Under the pieces are notes generated by a model, which did not search any database, was not told the origin of the DNA, and saw only the letters and a list, made by a program, of their open reading frames with translations. Below, one piece after another: positions 1 to 5,212 of a stretch of 5,212 nt of DNA. This DNA is from Planctomycetia bacterium (GTDB lineage Bacteria; Planctomycetota; Phycisphaerae; Phycisphaerales; SM1A02). The position numbers and the translations under genes were made by a program. How positions within the stretch are numbered: position 1 is the stretch's first letter; each line of letters opens with the position of its first letter. Location: assembly GCA_005798965.1 (NCBI GenBank), contig SYIB01000195.1:1-5212 (forward strand), in the 5' to 3' direction.

Positions 1-220
1 GGTCGACGATGTGCTGGCGCAGTGCAGTGGCCGCCGGGCATGCAGTGACCACAAGGTGGTGAACGGCATCCTGCGCGAACCTGTAGAGGTCGAGCACGTT
101 CAATGAGCCGGCCGATGCCAGCGCGGAGAGGGCCAGGGACCGAGCCTGCTCGACGCGGATCGAATCGGTGGTGAGGGACATCTGACGCCGCTGGTTGCGG
201 CGGGTGCGGTGGTTCGACAT
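1..220 (-). CDS. Hypothetical protein, N-terminal part only (runs off left edge)
   Basis: Only the first 73 codons are in the window, reading leftward from ATG at 220 to the edge, so the C-terminus is missing. The start is well supported: GGAGGA lies 8 bases upstream of the ATG (229-234 on the plus strand), and the frame stays open to the edge. The visible protein begins with a very basic stretch (MSNHRTRRNQRRQ), then reads as an alternation of polar and hydrophobic residues with no cysteine pair, Walker motif or other signature; it contains VEQARSLALSALASAG and LDLYRFAQDAVHHLV, which look helical. There is no signal peptide or membrane segment. A second in-frame ATG at 181 has no ribosome binding site and is less likely. 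I do not recognise the family. The basic N-terminus could contact nucleic acid or be a disordered tail, but nothing here decides that. Confidence 0.7.
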   Translation of the reverse strand, partial: MSNHRTRRNQRRQMSLTTDSIRVEQARSLALSALASAGSLNVLDLYRFAQDAVHHLVVTACPAATALRQHIVD

Positions 221-228
221 GTGGGCTT

Positions 229-234
229 TCCTCC
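229..234 (-). promoter_or_regulatory. Strong Shine-Dalgarno site of the leftward gene at 220
   Basis: Read on the minus strand this is GGAGGA, followed by an 8-base spacer and ATG at 220. It is the best ribosome binding site in the window. It decides the reading frame of the truncated gene, since a competing minus-strand frame also runs through this stretch. Confidence 0.75.
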
Positions 235-269
235 AAGCGAGGGGCTGAACGACGCGTCCTCGAACTCTT

Positions 270-283
270 GCTCCCCCAGGAGC
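270..283. other. Small inverted repeat in the 221-335 gap
   Basis: GCTCC and GGAGC form a 5-bp stem around a CCCA loop. It lies in the leader of the leftward gene at 220, about 50 bases before its start codon. There is no T-run and no known motif; it may be chance in GC-rich DNA. Confidence 0.2.
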
Positions 284-292
284 CTTAGTGTG

Positions 293-311
293 ACAGTGAT
301 TGACACAGTGA
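293..311. promoter_or_regulatory. 7-bp direct repeat pair with 12-bp spacing, possible operator
   Basis: ACAGTGA occurs at 293-299 and again at 305-311, a 12-bp repeat distance. It lies 73-91 bases upstream of the start codon at 220, where a promoter or operator of that leftward gene would be expected. A TGACA core is also repeated (291-295 and 301-305). I could not find a convincing -35/-10 pair on the minus strand here, so a regulatory role is inferred from position and repetition only. Confidence 0.3.
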
Positions 312-315
312 ACGA

Positions 316-329
316 CGCCAGCGTTGGCG
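316..329 (-). terminator. Weak hairpin after the small gene at 336-602
   Basis: CGCCA and TGGCG form a 5-bp stem around a 4-base loop, starting 7 bases beyond the stop codon of the minus-strand ORF. On the minus strand it is followed by TCGTTC, which is not a proper U-run, so termination here would be inefficient. It could equally be a chance hairpin. Confidence 0.2.
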
Positions 330-335
330 GGCCAG

Positions 336-602
336 CTATGCCGCATCACCCTCGGGTTCAGGAGAGGCCAATCTTGCCCTTGCTCCGGCTGCGTCCCCAT
401 CGGAGAACTCGTGCTCACCGCACATGTAAAGGCGTACGACATCAACCGCCGCGAGGTACATGGCGCCCTCGCGAGGTGACAGGCTTGGTTGACCGTGTCG
501 GCCCGCCAGGAACGCCCCCCGGAAGGTGGCGATCATGCGCAGGGCCAGCGTGACTCGGTTCGGAAGTGAGGTTGTGGGTCGAAAGAGTGGATTCAGAGAC
601 AT
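336..602 (-). CDS. Small hypothetical protein (88 aa)
   Basis: A minus-strand ORF starts at ATG 602 and stops at TAG (336-338). Support for coding is indirect. From about residue 18 to 75 the codons mostly end in G or C, as in the clear genes nearby, and the composition is balanced (MIATFRGAFLAGRHG, GAMYLAAVDVVRLYMCGEHEF), unlike the Arg/Pro/Ser-rich shadow frames. A GAGGA stretch precedes the ATG by only 3 bases, which is close for a ribosome binding site. The frame stays open upstream to GTG 863, but codons there lack the third-position bias and run through a tandem repeat, so I place the start at 602; ATG 536 is an alternative without a ribosome binding site. There are no signal peptide, membrane segment or known motif. 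It shares its strand with the gene at 220, 115 bases further on. Function unknown, and the gene itself is not certain. Confidence 0.45.
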   Translation of the reverse strand: MSLNPLFRPTTSLPNRVTLALRMIATFRGAFLAGRHGQPSLSPREGAMYLAAVDVVRLYMCGEHEFSDGDAAGARARLASPEPEGDAA

Positions 603-667
603 CGATCCTCGTGGTTGGGGGCGAGTGGTGAATGGGTCAGAGCGGCTTCCAACGGGGTTCCGCGCCA

Positions 668-751
668 ACCGTGACAGATCTCGTGACAGGGCAGACGACA
701 GTCCAGACAACAGTTCAGTCGACAGCCCAGACAACAGCCCAGTCGACAGGG
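668..751. repeat. Degenerate 12-bp tandem repeat, 5 clear and 2 weak units
   Basis: Five clear 12-bp units follow one another without gaps from 692: CAGACGACAGTC, CAGACAACAGTT, CAGTCGACAGCC, CAGACAACAGCC and CAGTCGACAGGG. Units 703-725 and 727-749 match at 21 of 23 positions, giving a 24-bp higher-order period. Two weaker units precede them (668-679 and 680-691), sharing the GTGACAG heptamer. ACAG at unit positions 7-10 is the same in all seven. Because 12 is a multiple of three, the repeat keeps several reading frames open on both strands and produces spurious tetrapeptide repeats there. It may be a cluster of protein-binding sites or a minisatellite produced by slippage. Confidence 0.75.
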
Positions 752-846
752 CTGATGGCGAGAACCCCCGCCGGGTCTGACGCCCAGTGGCTGGAACCCG
801 ACTGGCCCTGCACAGAAGGGGCGCCCGGGGCCAACCTGACTCGAAA

Positions 847-863
847 GTGCCAGAATCTGGCAC
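847..863. promoter_or_regulatory. Perfect 17-bp dyad, probable operator
   Basis: GTGCCAGA and TCTGGCAC form perfect 8-bp arms around a single central A. The symmetry stops exactly at the arms. The right arm ends 57 bases before the GTG start of the PSCyt2/PSD1 gene, a typical position for the binding site of a dimeric regulator. With a one-base centre it cannot form a stable RNA hairpin unless bases unpair, so DNA binding is more likely than attenuation. The regulator is not in the window. Confidence 0.5.
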
Positions 864-870
864 ACATCAA

Positions 871-891
871 TCACGGCCGTGACCATTGGTC
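871..891. promoter_or_regulatory. Two abutting small dyads upstream of the PSCyt2/PSD1 gene
   Basis: TCACGGCCGTGA (871-882) is a perfect 12-bp palindrome. It overlaps by two bases GACCATTGGTC (881-891), which has 5-bp arms around one base. Together with the 17-bp dyad at 847 this makes three symmetric elements within 45 bases. Short palindromes are common in GC-rich DNA, so their role is uncertain. Confidence 0.3.
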
Positions 892-907
892 GCACCGCGG
901 ATCACCC

Positions 908-920
908 ATAGGATTCGACC
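908..920 (+). promoter_or_regulatory. Ribosome binding site of the GTG start, or TANNNT -10 box
   Basis: AGGA at 910-913 stands 7 bases before GTG 921, a usable Shine-Dalgarno spacing that supports this start over ATG 972. The overlapping hexamer TAGGAT (909-914) also fits a TANNNT -10 box that would start transcription at about 921, giving a leaderless message; a poor TTGGTC lies 17 bases upstream of it. The two readings cannot be separated by sequence alone. Confidence 0.45.
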
Positions 921-3914
921 GTGCCACGGCCCCGAACGATTCCCGCAGCCCGTCGGCCCCGCCTGGGCGCCATGCTCTGGGCCGCCATCCTGGCCACGGT
1001 CGGGCATGGTCCCCACGGCTCCGCCTGCCCCCTGCCCGACGAGCCCGCGCTGCCCAAGGATGCCGATCACGCCATGGTGGATGCTTCGGCTCCAGCCGAC
1101 CCGGACGCGGCAGCCATCTGGAAGGCCAAGGCAGCCCTCATCGAGCAGGATCACTGGTCGTACCAGCCGATGGCCCGACCACGACCGCCCAAGCCCGCGG
1201 GGGCGGCATCATCGATCGCCGACATCGACCGCTTTCTGCTGCATGCGATGCAGGCCCGGGGCGTGGTCCCCCAGGGCCGCGCCGATCGGCGCACGCTCCT
1301 TCGCCGCGCCACGCTCGACCTGACTGGCTTGCCGCCGACCTACGAGGAAATCCGGGCCTTCGAGGAGGACACGCGGCCTGATGCGTGGTCGCGCGTGATT
1401 GATCGATTGCTCGCCAGCCCTGCCTACGGCGAGCGTTGGGCGCGTCACTGGCTTGATGTCGCGCGCTACGCCGACAGCAACGGGCTCGACGAGAACACGG
1501 CGTTCGCGAATGCGTTCCGCTGGCGCGACTGGGCCGTGCGAGCCTTCAACGACAACCTGCCGATCGATCGGTTCATCATGATGCAGCTTGCCGGCGACCT
1601 GTTGCCCGAGGCTCGGTCGTCCCCCGCTGCCGCTGACAGCATCACAGCGACAGGCTTCCTGGTCCTTGGCCCCAAGGTGCTGGCCGAGCCGGACAAGGAG
1701 AAGCTCGTCTTCGACATGGTCGATGAGCAGGTCGATGTCATCGGCCGCGCGTTCATGGGCCAGACGCTGGGTTGCGCACGTTGCCACGATCACAAGTTCG
1801 ATCCGATTTCGCAGGGCCAGTACTTCGCGCTCGCGGGGGTCTTGCACAGCACGCGAACGATGGCGAGCGTCACGACCGTGGCCCGAGCGCTCGAGCGCGA
1901 GGCGGCTGCGAACGATGCGGTGGCCGCGCGTGCGGAGCATGCCGCAACCACGGAGCGCACGATCAAGGTGCTCAAGGGTGCAACGCAGCGCGCCGATGCG
2001 CTTGTTCAGGCATCGTGGGTGACGCACGCAGCGCCGATCCTCCTCGCTGCCGCGGAACTCCCGGCTGCTGCACCCACGCTCGAGGCCGAGGAAGGTGCCG
2101 TGCTGCAGGGTCTGGTCATCGATCGCGATCACTGGGGCGTCGGCATCGGCGTCGTGCGCACCGGCGCGCCTGGCGTGGGCCGCGTGGCCTGGCGGCTGCG
2201 TGCAGAGGTCGATGGTCCGCACGAGCTTCGCGTGCGCGCAGCGAGCGACGAGGTGCGGCCCGTCCAGGTCGAACTCGATGGGATGCTGGCGGCGCAGGAT
2301 GCCCTCGGTGCCGACACCGGGTCCTTCCATCCGCTGGGCCAACAGTGGCAAGTGGCCGCGCGGCTTGAACTGACAACGGGCGACCATGAGATCGCACTCG
2401 TGCGTGATGGCCCCTTCCCGCACATCGATCGCGTGGAACTGGTGCCGATCGGTCGCACGGATCGGCGTACCGAGGCAGCGGTCGCGCGTGCGGCGGAACT
2501 CGCCGTTCCGGCCGCACTGCTCGTGCAGGCGCGCGATGCGCTCGATCGCGAGCCGTGGCTTGCCGAGTGGCGCGGTGAACTCCATGGCCCGGTGCGCGAT
2601 CGCAGCGACCTCGCCACGGACCTCGCGAGGCGGGCCCAGGCAGCATCATCGGCATGGGCTGTACTCGTTGCCGACAGATCATCGGACGAGCCTCGTGAGC
2701 GTTTGGATGAACCCTCGCTCGAAGCCGATCGTGCAGCACTGTTCGGGCCGAGCGGTCCCTTTGCCGTGGGGCCACCATTGGAGGAAGTCCGATCCGCCGA
2801 CGACCGCGCGCAGATCGCCAAGCTGGTCGCCGAGCGTGATCGTCTCGCCGGTGCCACGCCTGCCCAACCAGTTCTGGTGCTGGCTGTGACCGAACAGGAG
2901 AAGCCCGGCGACCTTGCAATGCATGTGCGCGGCGATCACACCATGGCGCCGGGCCCGAAGGTGGCGCGCGGTGCGCCGCAACCGCTCTCCAAGGGCACCG
3001 ATCTTCCTCGGATTCCCGAAGGGTCCAGCGGCCGGCTCGAGCTCGCGCAGTGGCTCGTGGATGACGAGCACCCCCTGACGGCACGCGTGTTCGTGAACCG
3101 CGTCTGGCACTGGCACTTCGGTCGCGGCATCGTGGAGACGCCGAGTGATTTCGGTACGCGCGGCGGCAGGCCATCGCACCCCGAGCTCCTGGATTGGCTC
3201 GCGCGCGACTTCATCCGTCACGGCTGGGACCTCAAGCGACTGCATCGGCAGATCATGCTGTCCGAGGCGTACACGAGATCTTCGACGCCCGATGCCATCG
3301 CCGGCGCGATCGATCCCGAGAATCGCCTGCTCTGGCGCTGGACGCCGCGGCGGCTCGAGGCCGAGGCGATTCGCGACAGCGTGCTCGCCGTAAGCGGTTC
3401 GCTCGACCGAACCATGGGCGGTTCACTGCTGACCAGCGGCAACTTCGAGTACGTGACGAATGACCAGAGCGCCAACGGTGCACAGTATGGGGCGCCGCGC
3501 AGGAGCCTCTACCTGCCGGTGATCCGCAATGCTCTCTTCGGGTTCTTCGGGATCTTCGACTACACCGACGCGAGCGTGACGGTCGATGCACGCGCACAGA
3601 CGGTGATCGCACCGCAGGCGCTCTTCATGCTCAACAGCCCGTTCGTGCACGAGGAGAGCCGAGCGTGGGCGAAGCGCCTTCGCGAACGAGTGCTCGCCGC
3701 CGCTGCCTGCGTGCCGCCGCAACAGGCCGAGCACCAAGGCCACGCGATGGTGCAGGAGGCCTACCGCATGGCGCTTGGCCGTGAACCCACCGCGAGTGAA
3801 GCGAATGCCGCGCTGGCCTTCGTGGCAAGCCAAGCCGCGCTCGGCGAGGACGCCGCATGGGGCCTCTACGCGCAGGTCATCCTCGCCAGCAGCGAGTTCA
3901 TCACGATCGAGTGA
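921..3914 (+). CDS. Secreted PSCyt2 (DUF1549) / PSD1 (DUF1553) protein with a carbohydrate-binding-like central domain
   Basis: A 997-residue protein starting at GTG 921, the first start after an in-frame TAG (909-911). Residues 11-36 form an export signal: RRPR, a hydrophobic stretch LGAMLWAAILATVG, then GSAC, a poor lipobox match, so Sec cleavage is likelier than a lipoprotein. HWSYQP (H78) opens the PSCyt2 region (about 98-310), with the family pattern RHWLDVARYADSNG (175-188) and a CARCH haem c motif (C285, C288, H289). A helical, Ala/Glu-rich segment (about 320-375) follows, then a beta-rich domain (about 384-510) that begins EAEEG and ends IDRVELVP, resembling CBM6/CBM35-type galactose-binding folds. 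HVRGDH (668-673) leads into PSD1 (about 700-990), with RVFVNRVWHWHFGRG (722-736) and TPSDFG. The N-terminal PSCyt1 domain common in relatives is absent. The reaction is unknown; an envelope or periplasmic redox or glycan-related role is inferred from the haem motif, the CBM-like domain and the DUF1501 neighbour. Confidence 0.93.
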   Translation: MPRPRTIPAARRPRLGAMLWAAILATVGHGPHGSACPLPDEPALPKDADHAMVDASAPADPDAAAIWKAKAALIEQDHWSYQPMARPRPPKPAGAASSIADIDRFLLHAMQARGVVPQGRADRRTLLRRATLDLTGLPPTYEEIRAFEEDTRPDAWSRVIDRLLASPAYGERWARHWLDVARYADSNGLDENTAFANAFRWRDWAVRAFNDNLPIDRFIMMQLAGDLLPEARSSPAAADSITATGFLVLGPKVLAEPDKEKLVFDMVDEQVDVIGRAFMGQTLGCARCHDHKFDPISQGQYFALAGVLHSTRTMASVTTVARALEREAAANDAVAARAEHAATTERTIKVLKGATQRADALVQASWVTHAAPILLAAAELPAAAPTLEAEEGAVLQGLVIDRDHWGVGIGVVRTGAPGVGRVAWRLRAEVDGPHELRVRAASDEVRPVQVELDGMLAAQDALGADTGSFHPLGQQWQVAARLELTTGDHEIALVRDGPFPHIDRVELVPIGRTDRRTEAAVARAAELAVPAALLVQARDALDREPWLAEWRGELHGPVRDRSDLATDLARRAQAASSAWAVLVADRSSDEPRERLDEPSLEADRAALFGPSGPFAVGPPLEEVRSADDRAQIAKLVAERDRLAGATPAQPVLVLAVTEQEKPGDLAMHVRGDHTMAPGPKVARGAPQPLSKGTDLPRIPEGSSGRLELAQWLVDDEHPLTARVFVNRVWHWHFGRGIVETPSDFGTRGGRPSHPELLDWLARDFIRHGWDLKRLHRQIMLSEAYTRSSTPDAIAGAIDPENRLLWRWTPRRLEAEAIRDSVLAVSGSLDRTMGGSLLTSGNFEYVTNDQSANGAQYGAPRRSLYLPVIRNALFGFFGIFDYTDASVTVDARAQTVIAPQALFMLNSPFVHEESRAWAKRLRERVLAAAACVPPQQAEHQGHAMVQEAYRMALGREPTASEANAALAFVASQAALGEDAAWGLYAQVILASSEFITIE

Positions 3915-3982
3915 CAGCGTGAACCTGCACCGATTCAGGGCTTCGCGCTCGACGAGCGACCGGGCGCGGCTACCCTCCATGC
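3915..3982 (+). promoter_or_regulatory. Intergenic spacer with possible internal promoter (TACCCT) and short hairpin
   Basis: The 68 bases between the two rightward genes carry no T-run terminator, so read-through from the upstream gene is expected. The start at 3983 has no Shine-Dalgarno sequence in the 20 bases before it. TACCCT (3971-3976) lies 6 bases before the ATG, and TCGACG sits 16 bases upstream of that hexamer, so a weak internal promoter making a leaderless message is possible. A 5-bp hairpin, CGCTC/GAGCG around GAC (3946-3958), overlaps the would-be -35 region. Confidence 0.3.
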
Positions 3983-5212
3983 ATGTTCTGTGACCATCGC
4001 CAGAGCGCCGTGACGCGACGCGCCATGCTCCGGTCCTGCGCAAGCGGGTTCGGGCAGGTTGCGCTGCTGGGGCTTCTGGGCGATGAACTGCTGCGTCGGG
4101 GTGCATGGGCCGATGGCCGGCCTGACCTGGTCGATCCATCGCGGGTCGGCCCCTTGGCACCTCGCCTGCCGCATGCGCCTGCACGCGCCAAGCGCGTCAT
4201 CTTTCTCTTCATGCACGGTGGTCCGTCGCAGGTGGACACCTTCGACTACAAGCCGCTCCTGCAGCGTGATCACGGCAAGCCGTTCCCGCAGGCCAAGCCG
4301 CGCGTGCAGTTTGCCGAGACCGGCAATCTGCTCGGGAGCCCATGGGCGTTCCGTCAGCATGGGCAGAGCGGCGCGTGGGTGAGCGAACTCTTCCCCAATG
4401 TCGCGCAGGTGGTGGATGACCTCTGCTTCGTCAAGAGCTTGCACGGCTCGAACCCCGCGCACGGTGCGGCGCTGCTCAAGATCCACACCGGCAGCGAGAA
4501 CTTCGTGCGGCCGAGCATGGGTTCATGGATCACCTACGGGCTCGGCAGCGAGAACCAGGACCTGCCCGGCTTCATCACGATCAGCCCCACGCTCGGCCAC
4601 GGCGGCGTGAACAACTATTCCAGCGCCTTCCTCCCGGCGGCCTACCACGGCACGCCGTTCGGCAAGACCGGGAGTCCCTCGAGCCAGGCGCAGTTCGATC
4701 ACATGATGGCCGGCGTCCCGGGCGACGTGCAGCGTGCGCAGCTCGACCTTCTCCAACAGCTCAACCGTGAGCACATGGATCGCAGCGGCGGTGGATCGGC
4801 GCTCGAAGGGCGCATCGAGGCGTTCGAGCTCGCCTTTCGCATGCAGGCCGCGGCGCCGTGGGTCACCGACACCAAGGGCGAGTCGGCCGCCACGCTCAAG
4901 CTCTACGGCATCGACGACAAGAACACCGAGGACTTCGGGCGGCAATGCTTGCTGGCACGCCGGTTCGCGGAAGCTGGCGTGCGGTTCATCCAGTGCACAC
5001 ACTCGTACAAGTGGGACCAGCACGGCGACCTGCGCAAGGGCCACACACAGAACGCGAGCGAGGTCGACCTACCGATCGCCGGCCTGATCCGCGACCTCAA
5101 GAGCCGAGGCATGCTCGAGGAGACGCTGGTGGTGTGGGGCGGCGAGTTCGGGCGCACGCCAGCATCGCAAGGCGGCGAGGATGGCCGCGACCACAATCCG
5201 CATGGCTTCACC
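3983..5212 (+). CDS. DUF1501 family protein, Tat-exported, C-terminus cut by window edge
   Basis: The frame is open from ATG 3983 to the last base (410 codons); families of this type usually run somewhat longer, so the end is missing rather than broken. ATG 3983 is the first start after an in-frame TGA at 3920. The N-terminus carries a twin-arginine signal, TRRAML (R12, R13), then a hydrophobic stretch VALLGLLG, pointing to export of a folded protein. Family hallmarks follow in order: FMHGGPSQVDTFDYKP (76-91), SLHGSNPAHG (153-161), RPSMGSWITYGLG (176-188), KWDQHG (343-348), WGGEFGRTP (385-393) and GRDHNPHGFT (401-410). DUF1501 belongs to the alkaline-phosphatase-like clan, and the conserved His and Asp residues in these blocks probably bind metal, though no substrate is known. 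It sits 68 bases after the PSCyt2/PSD1 gene, the usual partner in planctomycetes, and is probably co-transcribed with it. Confidence 0.95.
   Translation, partial: MFCDHRQSAVTRRAMLRSCASGFGQVALLGLLGDELLRRGAWADGRPDLVDPSRVGPLAPRLPHAPARAKRVIFLFMHGGPSQVDTFDYKPLLQRDHGKPFPQAKPRVQFAETGNLLGSPWAFRQHGQSGAWVSELFPNVAQVVDDLCFVKSLHGSNPAHGAALLKIHTGSENFVRPSMGSWITYGLGSENQDLPGFITISPTLGHGGVNNYSSAFLPAAYHGTPFGKTGSPSSQAQFDHMMAGVPGDVQRAQLDLLQQLNREHMDRSGGGSALEGRIEAFELAFRMQAAAPWVTDTKGESAATLKLYGIDDKNTEDFGRQCLLARRFAEAGVRFIQCTHSYKWDQHGDLRKGHTQNASEVDLPIAGLIRDLKSRGMLEETLVVWGGEFGRTPASQGGEDGRDHNPHGFT

Larger units (their letters stand above)
603..920. other. Non-coding divergent control region
   Basis: This stretch separates the leftward small genes from the rightward PSD1-DUF1501 pair. 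Frames are open on both strands, but they consist of repeat-derived or Arg/Pro/Ser-rich sequence without codon bias. No CxxCH motif that could be a broken-off cytochrome domain of the downstream gene is found in any frame. It does contain a 12-bp tandem repeat and three dyads, listed separately. A promoter for the rightward pair must lie in or near it, but I see no consensus -35/-10 pair apart from the TAGGAT hexamer next to the start codon. Confidence 0.6.

Noticed and set aside
100..306. 68-codon minus-strand frame overlapping the start of the leftward gene
   Set aside because: The overlapping frame from ATG 220 has an excellent ribosome binding site and stays open to the edge, while this one turns into Arg/Ser/Pro-rich sequence where they overlap.
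668..751. Possible CRISPR array
   Set aside because: The units are 12 bp, contiguous and without spacers, and no cas gene is in the window.
603..863. N-terminal extension of the 336-602 ORF up to GTG 863
   Set aside because: The frame is open, but codons there lack G/C bias at the third position. The LSTG/LLSG tetrapeptides come from the DNA repeat, and the GTG lies inside the 17-bp dyad without a ribosome binding site.
858..875. Possible sigma-54 promoter (TGGCAC)
   Set aside because: The -24-like TGGCAC has no GC-containing -12 element at the required distance; the hexamer is simply part of the dyad arm.
593..895. Minus-strand Cys-rich frame (CRLG, CCLG, CHEICH) that looks like a metal or haem protein
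   Set aside because: The cysteines come from translating the 12-bp repeat in one frame. The His-containing part is CxxxCH rather than CxxCH, and no other coding signal is present.
972..974. ATG 972 as the start of the PSCyt2/PSD1 gene
   Set aside because: It has only a weak G-rich stretch upstream and would remove the basic part of the signal peptide (RRPR); GTG 921 has AGGA at good spacing.
632..1381. 249-codon plus-strand frame starting before the repeat
   Set aside because: Its second half overlaps the PSCyt2/PSD1 gene in another frame, and its first half is the 12-bp repeat read as a TTVQ/STAQ tetrapeptide. The protein lacks any recognisable domain.
1209..2585. 458-codon open frame on the minus strand inside the PSCyt2/PSD1 gene
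   Set aside because: It is antisense to a clearly recognised gene. Its product is rich in Arg, His and Cys without motifs, as expected of an antisense frame in GC-rich coding DNA.
1200..2760. Many CGATCG-containing sites inside the PSCyt2/PSD1 gene, as if a HIP1-like iterated palindrome
   Set aside because: They mostly fall at frequent Asp-Arg, Ile-Asp or Ala-Asp codon pairs (GAT CGC and similar), and the full GCGATCGC octamer is rare, so codon choice explains them.
3423..4184. 253-codon minus-strand frame spanning the gap between the two rightward genes
   Set aside because: It lies opposite the conserved C-terminus of PSD1 and the Tat signal and start of the DUF1501 protein, and shows no family signature.

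Overview
The window looks like chromosomal DNA of a GC-rich planctomycete or a close relative in the PVC group. The main support is a co-directional gene pair that is typical of Planctomycetes and expanded there: a secreted PSCyt2/PSD1 protein (DUF1549 + DUF1553), followed by a Tat-exported DUF1501 protein of the alkaline-phosphatase-like fold. No rRNA, tRNA or marker gene is present to place it more finely.

Left part (1-602): two short genes on the minus strand, neither recognised. One starts at 220 behind a strong ribosome binding site and runs off the left edge. The other, less certain, is a small ORF at 336-602. The gap between them (221-335) holds a pair of 7-bp direct repeats spaced 12 bp and a small hairpin.

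Middle (603-920): about 318 bases between the minus-strand genes and the rightward pair, with no convincing gene. It holds a degenerate 12-bp tandem repeat (clear at 692-751, fading back to 668), a perfect 17-bp dyad (847-863) and two further small dyads (871-891). This is the most likely control region of the window.

Right part (921-5212): a 997-residue PSCyt2/PSD1 protein starts at GTG 921. After 68 bases with no terminator comes the DUF1501 gene, starting at ATG 3983 and cut by the right edge after 410 codons. The pair probably forms one transcription unit. Both products carry export signals, and the first has a CxxCH haem c motif and a carbohydrate-binding-like domain between its two family domains. 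Such pairs are often found near sulfatases and glycan-degradation genes in planctomycetes, so an envelope or periplasmic role in polysaccharide use is a reasonable inference, but the biochemistry of both families is not established. The PSCyt2/PSD1 protein lacks the N-terminal PSCyt1 cytochrome domain seen in many relatives.

I see no clear sign of a wholly new system. The points most worth a second look are the domain layout of the large protein, the repeat-and-dyad control region, and a TANNNT hexamer placed identically before both rightward start codons.
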